Assembly (NCBI GenBank): GCA_051278195.1
Contig: JBNMQM010000001.1
Coordinates: 248,001 to 312,000 of the forward strand
Length of the DNA stretch: 64,000 nucleotides
Reading direction: 5' to 3'
Origin: JAHRVQ01 sp051278195
Lineage (GTDB): Bacteria > Pseudomonadota > Gammaproteobacteria > Pseudomonadales > Azotimanducaceae
Part shown: positions 1-9,410 of the stretch, in pieces
Layout: each line of letters opens with the position of its first letter
Position numbering within the stretch: position 1 is the stretch's first letter
Notes under the pieces: generated by a model
What the model was told of the DNA's origin: nothing
The model's database searches: none
The model's input: the letters and a program-made list of their open reading frames with translations, nothing else
Program-made: the position numbers and the translations under genes

Positions 1-1
1 G

Positions 2-88
2 GTGCTTTACCGCGATGTAGATGAATCGCTTTCCGAATGGGAACGTGCCCGCATGACCAGCAAGACCTGGTCAATGGAACAAGATTAA
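2..88 (+). CDS. 3' end of an unidentified gene
   Basis: An open frame enters from the left edge and stops at TAA 86-88. The last 28 residues are polar and charged, with the end reading TSKTWSMEQD. I do not recognise the family. The position just before acnD would suit a methylcitrate-cycle gene, but the residues do not look like the usual PrpC or PrpB C-termini, so no function is assigned. Confidence 0.5.
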   Translation: MLYRDVDESLSEWERARMTSKTWSMEQD

Positions 89-96
89 CGTTTGAT

Positions 97-134
97 TCAA
101 GAATCGCCTGCAAATGTCTTGCGGCGATTCTTGA
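97..134 (+). terminator. Strong stem-loop between the first gene and acnD
   Basis: A perfect 12-bp inverted repeat (TCAAGAATCGCC at 97-108, GGCGATTCTTGA at 123-134) continues inward, after a bulged T, with GCAA/TTGC around a 5-nt loop. It lies 9 nt after the upstream stop and 94 nt before acnD. There is no T-tract, so it may be an imperfect terminator, an mRNA-stability element or a processing site rather than a classical Rho-independent terminator. Confidence 0.6.
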
Positions 135-227
135 TCCCCACCTGTCATCACAGAGCGAAGCTCTTTTCTCCGCATCGGCCCCTCTAGATGATAAAATTTG
201 CGTCCCATGTAATCGGCGACGCGTCAT

Positions 228-2819
228 ATGAACCAAAACTACCGCAAATCTTTGCCCGGCAGCGACCTCGACTATTTTGATACTCGCGCGGCGATTGAAG
301 ACCTGCAACCTGGCGCATACGAAAAACTTCCTTACACGTCTCGTGTTCTGGCAGAAAATCTGGTCCGTCGGTGTGATCCCGAAATGCTCAGCGCATGCCT
401 TATGCAGATTATCGAGAACAAGCAGGAGCTCGATTTCCCATGGTATCCGGCTCGTGTCGTATGCCACGACATTCTTGGCCAGACGGCGCTCGTCGATCTT
501 GCTGGACTCAGAGATGCGATTGCGCTGAAAGGCGGCGACCCATCGCAGGTCAATCCGGTAGTGCCCACTCAATTGATTGTCGATCACTCTCTGGCGGTTG
601 AGCATAACGGCGATGATCCTACCGCTTTCGAGAAGAATAGAGCGATTGAAGATCGGCGTAACGAAGACCGATTTCATTTTATTAACTGGACAAAAACAGC
701 CTTCGAAAATATCGATGTGATCCCGCCAGGTAACGGCATCATGCACCAGATTAACTTGGAGCGGATGTCGCCTGTGGTTCAAGTCCTTGATGGCGTTGCC
801 TTTCCAGATACGCTGGTCGGCACGGATAGTCATACGCCAATGGTAGATGCGTTGGGTGTGATCGCTGTCGGCGTTGGTGGTCTTGAAGCCGAGAGCGTAA
901 TGCTAGGTCGAGCGTCTTACATGCGTCTGCCAGAAATCATTGGTGTTGAACTCACAGGCAAACGTCAGCCTGGTATTACGGCAACAGACATCGTGCTCGA
1001 GATCACTGAGTTCCTGCGTAACCAGAAGGTTGTTTCCTCGTACCTTGAGTTTTTTGGTGCAGGGGCTTCTGCCCTCACCCTGGGTGACCGTGCGACCATC
1101 TCCAACATGACGCCAGAATTTGGCGCCACAGCGGCAATGTTTTACATCGATCAGCAAACCATTGAATACCTCACCATCACTGGCCGGGATTCTGAGCAGG
1201 TTGAACTGGTAGAGCGATACGCAAAAGAAACGGGCCTTTGGGCCGATGAACTCTCTCATGCGCACTATGAAAGAGTGCTGACGTTTGACCTTTCTAGCGT
1301 TGGCCGAAGTATTGCTGGACCCTCTAACCCCCACGCTCGTGTCGCAACAAACGCGCTAGCCGCAGCGGGTATTTCAGGTGTGGTGGATAATGAAGAAGGG
1401 CTGATGCCCGATGGCGCGGTCATTATTGCGGCGATTACGAGCTGCACAAACACCAGTAACCCACGCAATGTTATTGCGGCAGCGCTCATTGCGCGTAATG
1501 CGAATGCACTTGGTTTAACCCGTAAGCCCTGGGTAAAAACTTCTCTCGCGCCGGGCTCAAAAGCAGTGCAACTCTATTTGGAAGAGGCCAACCTCTTAAC
1601 GGAACTGGAACAGCTCGGCTTCGGTATTGTCGGGTTTGCCTGCACGACTTGTAACGGCATGAGTGGTTCGCTTGATCCCGTGATTCAGAAGGAAATCATT
1701 GAGCGGGACCTTTACTCCACTGCCGTGTTGTCAGGTAATCGAAACTTCGACGGTCGAATTCATCCCTATGCCAAGCAGGCATTTTTGGCCTCGCCACCGC
1801 TTGTGGTCGCGTATGCCATCGCGGGTACGATCCGGTTTGATATCGAACAAGGTGTGTTGGGTCTAGACCAGCAAGGTAATCCCGTCACCTTAAAGGATAT
1901 TTGGCCGAGCGATGAAGAGATCGATCAAGTCGTTGCAGCCTGCGTAAAACCTGAGCAATACAAAGCCGTCTATGATCCGATGTTTCTGCCGCTCAAAGAC
2001 ATTACCGATCAAGTTAGCCCACTCTACGATTGGCGGCCGAAAAGTACTTACATTCGTCGTCCGCCCTATTGGGAAGGCGCGCTTGCTGGAGAACTTGGAC
2101 TTAAAGGCTTGCGTCCGCTGGCCGTGTTAGGGGACAACATCACGACCGACCATCTATCTCCTTCTAATGCCATTATGTTAGACAGCGCGGCAGGAGAGTA
2201 TCTGCACAAGATGGGGCTGCCAGAAGAAGATTTCAATTCCTACGCGACCCATCGCGGCGACCATCTCACAGCACAGCGGGCGACCTTTGCGAATCCAAAA
2301 CTGCTCAATGAAATGGTGACGGAAGATGGCGAGATTAAACAAGGTTCTCTGGCTCGAATAGAACCAGAGGGCAAGATCACCCGCATGTGGGAAGCGATTG
2401 AAACCTATATGGAGCGTAAGCAACCGCTGATTATTGTGGCGGGTGCCGACTACGGTCAGGGTTCATCTCGAGACTGGGCAGCCAAGGGCGTTCGGCTTGC
2501 GGGTGTGGAAGCTATTGTCGCGGAAGGCTTTGAGCGGATTCATCGTACTAACCTCGTTGGTATGGGTGTTTTACCGCTCGAATTTAAGTCGGGAGATGAT
2601 CGTAAAAAGTACGCGATCAACGGGACTGAAACGTTTGATGTGCTCGGCGAGCCTGTGGCTGGCGCCACGTTGACGCTGGTGATTCATCGCGCCAATGGTG
2701 AAACAATCGATGTGCCGGTGACCTGCCGTCTCGATACTCAAGAAGAGGTTTCAATATTTTCTGCCGGTGGTGTCTTGCAGCGTTTTGCTCAGGACTTTCT
2801 TGAAGCCAAAGCCAGTTAG
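228..2819 (+). CDS. acnD: Fe/S-dependent 2-methylcitrate dehydratase AcnD
   Basis: Cytoplasmic aconitase-family enzyme of the 2-methylcitrate cycle for propionyl-CoA breakdown. With PrpF it replaces the PrpD dehydratase. The 863-residue product has the usual AcnD length and N-terminus (LPGSDLDYFD, LPYTSRVLAENLVRR). The [4Fe-4S] cysteine ligands are visible in SCTNTSNP and in ACTTCNGMSG, and the C-terminal swivel domain carries GSSRDWAAKG. The ATG has no strong Shine-Dalgarno, but the conserved N-terminal residues follow it directly. prpF begins 9 nt after the stop, so the two are almost certainly cotranscribed. prpB and prpC are not in the window after it and would have to lie upstream or elsewhere. 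Confidence 0.96.
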   Translation: MNQNYRKSLPGSDLDYFDTRAAIEDLQPGAYEKLPYTSRVLAENLVRRCDPEMLSACLMQIIENKQELDFPWYPARVVCHDILGQTALVDLAGLRDAIALKGGDPSQVNPVVPTQLIVDHSLAVEHNGDDPTAFEKNRAIEDRRNEDRFHFINWTKTAFENIDVIPPGNGIMHQINLERMSPVVQVLDGVAFPDTLVGTDSHTPMVDALGVIAVGVGGLEAESVMLGRASYMRLPEIIGVELTGKRQPGITATDIVLEITEFLRNQKVVSSYLEFFGAGASALTLGDRATISNMTPEFGATAAMFYIDQQTIEYLTITGRDSEQVELVERYAKETGLWADELSHAHYERVLTFDLSSVGRSIAGPSNPHARVATNALAAAGISGVVDNEEGLMPDGAVIIAAITSCTNTSNPRNVIAAALIARNANALGLTRKPWVKTSLAPGSKAVQLYLEEANLLTELEQLGFGIVGFACTTCNGMSGSLDPVIQKEIIERDLYSTAVLSGNRNFDGRIHPYAKQAFLASPPLVVAYAIAGTIRFDIEQGVLGLDQQGNPVTLKDIWPSDEEIDQVVAACVKPEQYKAVYDPMFLPLKDITDQVSPLYDWRPKSTYIRRPPYWEGALAGELGLKGLRPLAVLGDNITTDHLSPSNAIMLDSAAGEYLHKMGLPEEDFNSYATHRGDHLTAQRATFANPKLLNEMVTEDGEIKQGSLARIEPEGKITRMWEAIETYMERKQPLIIVAGADYGQGSSRDWAAKGVRLAGVEAIVAEGFERIHRTNLVGMGVLPLEFKSGDDRKKYAINGTETFDVLGEPVAGATLTLVIHRANGETIDVPVTCRLDTQEEVSIFSAGGVLQRFAQDFLEAKAS

Positions 2820-2827
2820 GAGTCGAC

Positions 2828-4009
2828 ATGAGCCATGTGCCTCAAATACGCATTCCAGCCACTTATATGCGCGGTGGTACGAGCAAAGGCGTGTTCTTCA
2901 AGCTTGAAGACTTGCCTGAAAATGCCCGAACACCGGGCGGTGCGTTAGATCAGCTGTTGCTGCGGGTGATTGGTAGCCCTGATCCTTATGGTAAGCAGAC
3001 TGACGGTATGGGGGGGGCGACGTCTAGTACCAGCAAAACGGTCATTCTGTCTAAAAGCAATGAACCTGGCCACGATGTCGACTACTTGTTTGGGCAGGTT
3101 TCCATCGATCAGCCGTTTGTCGACTGGAGTGGAAATTGTGGCAACTTATCAGCAGCAGTGGGTCCTTTTGCAATATCGAATGGTCTGGTTGATCAGAGTC
3201 GAATTTTAGATAACGGTATTGTTGAGGTGCGAATTTGGCAGGCAAATATCAAAAAGACAATTGTTTGCCAGGTGCAAATGGCGAATGGCGAGGTTCAAGA
3301 AACCGGTGACTTTGAGTTAGATGGTGTGACTTTTCCGGCAGCTGAAATTCAAGTCGATTTTATGGATCCTGCCGATGACGAAGGTGGTTCGATGTTTCCC
3401 ACAGGTAATCTGGTCGATGATCTTGAAGTGCCGGGTTTAGGCACGCTGAAGGCGACCATGATCAATGCGGGCATCCCCACCATTTTCGTCAGCGCCGACG
3501 ATGTCGGTTATAACGGCACAGAGCTTCAGGATGATATCAACGGCGACCCCAAAGCGCTGGCGATGTTCGAAACAATTCGCGCTTACGGCGCAGTTAAGAT
3601 GGGGCTAATTCAAAATATTGAAGAAGCCGCAACTCGTCAGCACACACCTAAGGTTGCCTTTGTCGCACCGGCTGAAGATTATGTTTGTTCTAGCGGTAAG
3701 CCAGTGACGACAGCAGATATGGACTTATCAGTGCGCGCGCTTTCGATGGGTAAATTACACCATGCGATGATGGGCACGGCAGCGGTGTCTATTGGTACTG
3801 CCGCCGCGATTTCTGGGACCCTGGTGAACTTGGCAGCCGGTGGCGGTGATCGTAGTAGTGTGATTTTTGGCCATCCCTCTGGAACTTTGAAGGTGGGTGC
3901 GGAAGCCGCGCTAGTTGAGGGAAATTGGCAAGTCACTAAAGTCAGCATGAGTCGCAGCGCACGAGTACTGATAGAAGGTTGGGTCCGGGTGCCGGGTGAT
4001 TGTTTTTAG
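2828..4009 (+). CDS. prpF: 2-methylaconitate cis-trans isomerase PrpF
   Basis: Partner of AcnD. In the AcnD route the dehydratase makes an aconitate isomer that PrpF isomerises so that hydration to 2-methylisocitrate can proceed. The 393-residue product opens with IRIPATYMRGGTSKGVFF, the hallmark of PrpF, and has the DAPF-like fold signature GNCGNLSAAVGPFAI followed later by MINAGIPTIFV. Shine-Dalgarno AGGAG is just upstream of ATG 2828. It is the second gene of an acnD-prpF operon, 9 nt after acnD. Confidence 0.95.
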   Translation: MSHVPQIRIPATYMRGGTSKGVFFKLEDLPENARTPGGALDQLLLRVIGSPDPYGKQTDGMGGATSSTSKTVILSKSNEPGHDVDYLFGQVSIDQPFVDWSGNCGNLSAAVGPFAISNGLVDQSRILDNGIVEVRIWQANIKKTIVCQVQMANGEVQETGDFELDGVTFPAAEIQVDFMDPADDEGGSMFPTGNLVDDLEVPGLGTLKATMINAGIPTIFVSADDVGYNGTELQDDINGDPKALAMFETIRAYGAVKMGLIQNIEEAATRQHTPKVAFVAPAEDYVCSSGKPVTTADMDLSVRALSMGKLHHAMMGTAAVSIGTAAAISGTLVNLAAGGGDRSSVIFGHPSGTLKVGAEAALVEGNWQVTKVSMSRSARVLIEGWVRVPGDCF

Positions 4010-4048
4010 GAAAGCTATTTTGGAGAAGCCTGTTGTAAGGAGATGGTA

Positions 4049-5773
4049 ATGGCTGGCAAGAAAAAAGTTTTGCGTTCTCAATCCTGGTTCGGTGGGAAAG
4101 ATAAGGATGCTTTTATTCATCGCTCTTGGATGAAGAACCATGGCCTGCCTACCGATAGCTTCGATGGCCGACCGATCATTGGCATCTGCAACACCTTTTC
4201 AGACTTAACGCCCTGTAATGCGCATTTCCGAGGTCTGGCCGAAAAAATAAAAGCCGGTGTGTTGCAAGCTGGAGGCATTCCGCTCGAGTTCCCAGTGATG
4301 TCCCTCGGTGAAACGAATCTGCGCCCCACCGCCATGTTATACAGAAACCTCGCTGCTATGGATGTCGAAGAGTCGATTCGGGGAAACCCCATTGACGGTG
4401 TCGTCTTGATGACAGGTTGTGATAAAACGACACCGGCATTGTTGATGGGCGCTATCTCCTGTGATCTGCCGACAATCGTGATTTCCGGAGGGCCGATGCT
4501 GAACGGACGCTATCAGGGTAAGACGGTTGGCTCAGGTACGGATGTTTGGCGGCTGTCTGAGGAACTTCGAGCGGGCACGATCTCGCAAGCGGAATTTGAT
4601 GCTGCCGAAGAGGGTATGTCGCGTTCTGCGGGTCACTGCATGACGATGGGTACAGCGTCGACCATGGCCGCAATGGTCGAGTCGCTGGGAATGGCGCTGC
4701 CGACGAATGCTGCCATTCCGGCGACAGATGCTAGACGAGAGCGATTGGCCTGGGAGTCAGGTCGGCGAATTGTCGACATGGTCGAGCAGGATCTAGTCCC
4801 TTCAAAAATTCTTAACCGGGCATCCTTTAAAAATGCCGTGGTAGTAAACGGTGCAATTGGCGGTTCGACTAATGGTGTGTTGCATTTGTTGGCCTTTGCC
4901 AAAAGATCAGAGGTCGACTTCAACCTGGATGACTGGGATGAGATGGGGCGGGATATTCCTTGTCTGGTCGACGTGATGCCCTCTGGTCGTTTCCTTATGG
5001 AAGATTTTTACTACGCGGGTGGTGTGCCTGCCGTGATGAGTCGCATCCCCGACAAACTTGATCTGGGTGTCATGACGGTATCCGGTAAAACCTTGGGTGA
5101 AAATATTGCTGATGCTAAAGTCTGGCAGGATGAGGTGATTACTCCGGTGGCAACACCGTTTAAACCTCACGGTGGCATATCGGTATTGAAGGGTAACCTC
5201 GCGCCACTAGGCGCGGTAATAAAGCCTTCTGCCGCAAGTCCAGAATTGCTAAAACATCAAGGTAAAGCGGTGGTATTCGAATCCATCGAAGATTTTAAGG
5301 CGAGGATAGATGATCCCGAACTCGACGTGACTGCGGACAGTATTTTGGTGCTGAAAAACTGTGGCCCTCGGGGCTATCCCGGTATGGCCGAGGTCGGCAA
5401 TATGGCGTTGCCGAAGAAATTACTCGAGGCTGGCGTACGCGATATGGTAAGAATTTCCGATGCCCGAATGAGTGGTACTGCCTACGGCACAGTTGTACTT
5501 CACTGTGCGCCAGAGGCGGCAGCGGGCGGTACGCTGGCGTTCGTCGAAGAGGGCGATGAAATATTGTTAGACGTAGAAGCCAGGCGAATTGAACTTCTTG
5601 TCTCTGATGAGGTGTTAGCACAACGTCGGCTAAGCTGGGTGGCGCCGGTCAATCCTATGGTAGGCGGCTACCAGAGCATGTACGTTAATTCGGTTACGCA
5701 GGCAGACCAGGGTTGTGACCTTGAGTTTCTGCATGGTAAGCGCGGTGCGGCGGTACCTCGCGAAAGCCATTAG
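4049..5773 (+). CDS. IlvD/Edd-family dehydratase, probably sugar-acid (arabinonate-type)
   Basis: Fe-S dehydratase of the dihydroxy-acid/phosphogluconate dehydratase superfamily, about 574 residues. Likely cluster cysteines are in LTPCNAHF, MTGCDKTTPA and KNCGPRGYPGMAEV. The N-terminal HRSWMKNHG and overall length resemble L-arabinonate and related aldonate dehydratases more than biosynthetic IlvD, so a pentonate or hexonate substrate is likely but not proven. ATG 4049 is preferred over ATG 4043 because AAGGAG at 4037-4042 abuts 4043 but is correctly spaced, 6 nt, from 4049. It follows prpF by 39 nt. Its last bases overlap the convergent GH2 gene by 4 nt. Confidence 0.85.
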   Translation: MAGKKKVLRSQSWFGGKDKDAFIHRSWMKNHGLPTDSFDGRPIIGICNTFSDLTPCNAHFRGLAEKIKAGVLQAGGIPLEFPVMSLGETNLRPTAMLYRNLAAMDVEESIRGNPIDGVVLMTGCDKTTPALLMGAISCDLPTIVISGGPMLNGRYQGKTVGSGTDVWRLSEELRAGTISQAEFDAAEEGMSRSAGHCMTMGTASTMAAMVESLGMALPTNAAIPATDARRERLAWESGRRIVDMVEQDLVPSKILNRASFKNAVVVNGAIGGSTNGVLHLLAFAKRSEVDFNLDDWDEMGRDIPCLVDVMPSGRFLMEDFYYAGGVPAVMSRIPDKLDLGVMTVSGKTLGENIADAKVWQDEVITPVATPFKPHGGISVLKGNLAPLGAVIKPSAASPELLKHQGKAVVFESIEDFKARIDDPELDVTADSILVLKNCGPRGYPGMAEVGNMALPKKLLEAGVRDMVRISDARMSGTAYGTVVLHCAPEAAAGGTLAFVEEGDEILLDVEARRIELLVSDEVLAQRRLSWVAPVNPMVGGYQSMYVNSVTQADQGCDLEFLHGKRGAAVPRESH

Positions 5774-7578
5774 TTACCACCAATGCTGGTGATAACGTTG
5801 CGTATCTCATCAAGCGGAAATTTAGGTGTGCGGTCGAAATAGAGCACACCGTTAATTTCTTGTTGGACATCTGTTAACTGCGTCCAGACGAAACCTTTCA
5901 GCTTTTTAGCATCGCTAATTGTATCGGCGACTGCGCGAAATCGTTCAGCCAATTCATTTGCGTTTTGAGGTAGTTCGCCATAGGCAAACTCATCACCCTT
6001 TAAATGACCGGGGACAAAACCAACGCCTCCACATTCGGTGAGAATAATGGGTAAATCTTCAACATTGGCATTGGGCAGCGCGCCAACCTTTTTCCCCACT
6101 GCACTGTCGTCACCGTTAATAGCGGCGGATGGATCTGCCATTAAGCGATCGAGCCGCTCTGTAAGTGTCGAGGATTCACCCTCGTATAGATGGAGCGTCC
6201 AGAGGTCGCCGCTGGAATACTCCCAGCCGTCGTTGCCGATGACTAGGCGGCTTTGATCAAACGCGCGAGTGATACCGACGATCCCGTCGACAAATGCTCG
6301 CTGCTCTGGGCGATCAATTTGATTCCAGAGCCCCCAGCTTTCATTGAAGGGCACCCAGGCAATGATGCAAGGGTGTTGGCGGTCGCGCTTAATGATATCG
6401 GCCCATTCGTGACCGAGGGTCCTCACCAACTCGTTGGAGAAAACTCGGCCCGATGGCATCTCTTCCCATACTAGCAAGCCCAGTTGATCTGCCCAGTAAA
6501 GGTATCTTGGGTCCTCAATTTTTTGATGTTTGCGGGCGCAGTTAAAGCCAAGCGCCAGAGTCAGTTCGACATCCTTTTTCAATATTTCATCGCTAACGGC
6601 GGTGTACCAACCCTTTTCAAAGTAGCCCTGATCTAAAACGCCTCGAAGGTAGATCGGCTTGCCGTTGATTGTGATGCTTTCTTTGTCTGTGCCGATTTCT
6701 CTCAACCCGACGTAACTCTGAATGTCGTCAATGTAGTCGTCATCTTGATTGACCTCTTGATGGGCTTCCTTACTCAGTAATCGAAAGCGTAAATCGTAGA
6801 GGAACGGTGATTCTGGTGACCAGAGTTCGGGGTTCTTTATGGTCATTTTGGTTCGTGCTTCTGCTCGGTCGTTAAAGTTTGCTGTTGTGCTGGTGAGGAC
6901 TTGGCCGTCGCGAATAAGTTCGACGAGCACATCTTTTTGATTTTGCTGGTTTGTTTCAATCCAGCAAGTTAACTCAGATCTTTCCAGGTTGAATTGGCTA
7001 TGCAGTGCATTGATGTGCAGCTTGCCGACAGGCTCTAGCCAAACCGTTTGCCAGATGCCAGTGACAGTATCGTAGTCGATAGGCCATTTTGTTGTGCCTG
7101 CTTGTTTGCCACGGGGTTGGGTCCATGAAAGTGAATCCTCAACCCGAATGACCACCTGGTTGAGACCTGCTTCTAGGGCATGGCTAATGTCGAGGTTGAT
7201 GGGTGAGTAGCCGCCTCGGTGCTGGCCTATTTCCAATCCGTTGACAAAAACTCTGGTCCAGTGATCGCAAGCCCCAATGTTGAGGTGTACGCAATCAGCT
7301 TGCCATTCAGCGGGTAGTTCGAATGTTTTGGCGTACCAATTGATCGTTGACGGTCTTAAGTCGTGGATTTCAGAGGCTTCTGATTCGATCGGGAACGGGA
7401 CGACAATGGTGTGGCCAAATCGCGGCTCATCGTACCAACTATTCATTAATCCGATATCGGCTGGGTCTGGTTGAAATCGCCATTCGCCATTAAGATTCAA
7501 CCACTGCTCTCGAACGATGGTCGGTCTTGGATACTCTTGTCTAGGCTGCTCCAGCCTCGAGGGACTCGGGATCGTCAA
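5770..7578 (-). CDS. Glycoside hydrolase family 2 (beta-glucuronidase/galactosidase-like)
   Basis: A 602-residue GH2 enzyme with a sugar-binding jelly roll (LNLNGEWRFQPD near the N-terminus), an immunoglobulin-like middle domain and a TIM barrel. The acid/base Glu is in PFNESWG and the nucleophile Glu in ILTECGG. No signal peptide is visible, so it is probably cytoplasmic. The start is TTG at 7578, with GGAG about 9 nt upstream; the first internal Met would remove part of the jelly roll. It converges on the sugar-acid dehydratase, and the pair could act on a uronic-acid or pentose glycoside. The exact sugar cannot be read from sequence. Confidence 0.88.
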   Translation of the reverse strand: MTIPSPSRLEQPRQEYPRPTIVREQWLNLNGEWRFQPDPADIGLMNSWYDEPRFGHTIVVPFPIESEASEIHDLRPSTINWYAKTFELPAEWQADCVHLNIGACDHWTRVFVNGLEIGQHRGGYSPINLDISHALEAGLNQVVIRVEDSLSWTQPRGKQAGTTKWPIDYDTVTGIWQTVWLEPVGKLHINALHSQFNLERSELTCWIETNQQNQKDVLVELIRDGQVLTSTTANFNDRAEARTKMTIKNPELWSPESPFLYDLRFRLLSKEAHQEVNQDDDYIDDIQSYVGLREIGTDKESITINGKPIYLRGVLDQGYFEKGWYTAVSDEILKKDVELTLALGFNCARKHQKIEDPRYLYWADQLGLLVWEEMPSGRVFSNELVRTLGHEWADIIKRDRQHPCIIAWVPFNESWGLWNQIDRPEQRAFVDGIVGITRAFDQSRLVIGNDGWEYSSGDLWTLHLYEGESSTLTERLDRLMADPSAAINGDDSAVGKKVGALPNANVEDLPIILTECGGVGFVPGHLKGDEFAYGELPQNANELAERFRAVADTISDAKKLKGFVWTQLTDVQQEINGVLYFDRTPKFPLDEIRNVITSIGGN

Positions 7579-7699
7579 ACGCTTAGTCTCCGGTATGAAG
7601 TTGTTGCTGGGTCATTTAGTGTTGTGATGTTTAACACACATTTACCCTGGCTTCGAACGCTACGAATAGCCGAGCGCAGCAAACAGCAAAGGAGGTGAT

Positions 7700-8389
7700 A
7701 TGGAATTAGCAAAAAATGCGATTGATATTGGCATCTACACCAATCAAAGAGAGCAACAACTCAGCTTCTGGCAGGAGCAGGTCGGACTACCTTTTGAAGA
7801 ATTGTTGAAAGTAGGAGGTGGGTCCCACCAATTGCGTCATGCTCTAAACGGTTCGGTGTTTAAAATGAATCACACGCGAGACCCGCTGACTCATGATGAT
7901 TCGTCGGGTTATCGCGAACTGATCATCGCGAAAGAGGGGCTAACGGAACCGGTCATGCTGGTTGACCCTGATGATAATCCTGTACGGCTGGTGCCTCCTG
8001 GTTGGCAAGGGGTTGATCAAATTGGCCTGGTGTTAAAGGTTTCTAGTATTGCGTCGTTCCAGGAATTTTATCGCAACATCCTGCAAATCGAAGAGGTCAC
8101 AGACCGCTGCTTTCGCTGGGGCACGACGCTTTTTTTCTTGGAAGAGGCTAATAGTGTCCAACGATGTAGCGGCATTCGTGGTGGTCTAGGGTATCGCTAT
8201 ATTACGGTTCAAGTATGGCAGGTAGACAAAGAGCATCAGGCCTTTATTGATCGTGGCGGACAAGAGGCTCAGGCGCCGATGACGCTTGGCTCAACCGCCC
8301 GGATATCCTTTATCATGGATCCCGATGGCAACTGGATTGAAATTTCTCAGCGCGCTTCGCTCACGGGGAGTGTTGATGTGGCCGACTAA
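7700..8389 (+). CDS. VOC-superfamily (glyoxalase/dioxygenase fold) protein
   Basis: 229 residues forming two vicinal-oxygen-chelate modules. The N-terminal half starts AIDIGIYTNQREQQLSFWQEQVG. The second half ends with DPDGNWIEISQR, the typical final strand of VOC enzymes with a metal-ligand Glu. A very strong Shine-Dalgarno (AAAGGAGGTGAT, 7688-7699) precedes ATG 7700. Divergent from the GH2 gene. Members include glyoxalases, extradiol dioxygenases and epimerases, so the substrate is unknown. Confidence 0.75.
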   Translation: MELAKNAIDIGIYTNQREQQLSFWQEQVGLPFEELLKVGGGSHQLRHALNGSVFKMNHTRDPLTHDDSSGYRELIIAKEGLTEPVMLVDPDDNPVRLVPPGWQGVDQIGLVLKVSSIASFQEFYRNILQIEEVTDRCFRWGTTLFFLEEANSVQRCSGIRGGLGYRYITVQVWQVDKEHQAFIDRGGQEAQAPMTLGSTARISFIMDPDGNWIEISQRASLTGSVDVAD

Positions 8390-8418
8390 TGGCTAGCATG
8401 CAGCCGTTAGGGTTAGGG

Positions 8419-9345
8419 TTAGGTGAGGTGCTCGCTGAAAAAGGCGAGTGTTCTCTCCCATGCGATGGCAGCTTGCAATTCGTTGTATCGGCCAGTCGAA
8501 TCGTTGTGGAACCCATGCTGGCAGTCTTTGTACATATGCATGGCATAGTCTAGATTCTGAGCATTCAGTACCTTCTCGTAATCCGGCCAGGTAGAGTTGA
8601 CTCGCTTGTCATTCTCAGCCAACTGAACCATTAAGGGGCTTTTGATATTCGGCCAGAGTTCTTTTGCTGCTGGTGTGCCGTAGAACGGCACGCCAGCGTC
8701 AATCAAATCTGATCGCGCAGCGGCAAGCATATTAACCACGTATCCGCCAAAGCAAAAGCCGACCGCGCCAATGTTAGTGGTGGCGTGCATAGCTCTCAAA
8801 TAATCTGTGGCCGCAACAAAATCCTGTTCAATCTTGCTGCGGTCCATGCCGCTCTGCATAGAGCGGCCATCGTCATCGTTGCCGGGATACCCACCGAGTG
8901 GGTACAGCGCGTCCGGTGCAAAAGCGATAAACCCGGCTTTGGCGACTCGTCGCGCGACGTCTTTGATATATGGATTCAATCCGCGGTTCTCATGCACGAC
9001 TAGTATTGCCGGTGCCGCGCTTTGCAGATTTTTTGGTTTGACCAGATAGCCGCGCCCTTCACCGTGGCCTTGCGGTGAATCGAAGGTGGTATAGGTCGCC
9101 AGAATATCGGGGTCATTGAAGGATATTTGGTCAGCCAAAGCGTAATTAGGGGTCAGTGCGCTCGTGAGCACGCCGACCGAGGCGCCAACCGCCGTGATAG
9201 TCGCTAGGCGGCGCAGGAATTCTCTGCGGTCGATAACGCCATGCGCGTACTCGTCGTACCAATCAAAGGCTTCCTGAGGAATAGGTTTTGTCTTTCTTGG
9301 TGTCGTCTGGCTTGGTGTCGTCTGGCTTGGTGTCGGATCTGTCAT
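8419..9345 (-). CDS. Tat-exported dienelactone-hydrolase-family protein
   Basis: 308 residues. The N-terminal region carries a twin-arginine motif (DRREFLRRLATITAVG, about residues 38-53) before a hydrophobic stretch ending near NYALA, so export by Tat is likely. The alpha/beta-hydrolase core has nucleophile Cys in GFCFGGY, Asp in AENDKRV and His in CQHGFHN, the Cys-Asp-His triad of dienelactone hydrolases. The segment before the Tat motif contains a repeated PSQTT encoded by a 15-bp tandem repeat. Its stop lies 30 nt from the convergent VOC gene. Many members hydrolyse lactones or esters other than dienelactone. Confidence 0.88.
   Translation of the reverse strand: MTDPTPSQTTPSQTTPRKTKPIPQEAFDWYDEYAHGVIDRREFLRRLATITAVGASVGVLTSALTPNYALADQISFNDPDILATYTTFDSPQGHGEGRGYLVKPKNLQSAAPAILVVHENRGLNPYIKDVARRVAKAGFIAFAPDALYPLGGYPGNDDDGRSMQSGMDRSKIEQDFVAATDYLRAMHATTNIGAVGFCFGGYVVNMLAAARSDLIDAGVPFYGTPAAKELWPNIKSPLMVQLAENDKRVNSTWPDYEKVLNAQNLDYAMHMYKDCQHGFHNDSTGRYNELQAAIAWERTLAFFSEHLT
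9296..9336. repeat. 15-bp tandem repeat inside the hydrolase gene
   Basis: CTTGGTGTCGTCTGG occurs at 9296-9310 and 9311-9325, followed by a partial third copy (CTTGGTGTCGG). It encodes the SQTTP-type repeat upstream of the Tat motif. The unit is a multiple of three, so copy-number change would alter length without breaking the frame. Confidence 0.9.
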
Positions 9346-9410
9346 TTCAATTCGTATTTTTCGGTCAGCATATTACGCGTAATCTACGCGATCCGGACGC
9401 TATTCGAAAG

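Noticed and set aside
1..88. Upstream partial gene as prpC or prpB
   Set aside because: The visible C-terminal residues do not resemble the known ends of these enzymes, so gene order alone was not enough.
903..1334. Long reverse ORF inside acnD
   Set aside because: Opposite-strand shadow of a well-conserved gene with no motif of its own.
8407..8424. Telomere-like TTAGGG repeats
   Set aside because: Only about 2.7 copies in the gap between two convergent genes, which looks like chance.
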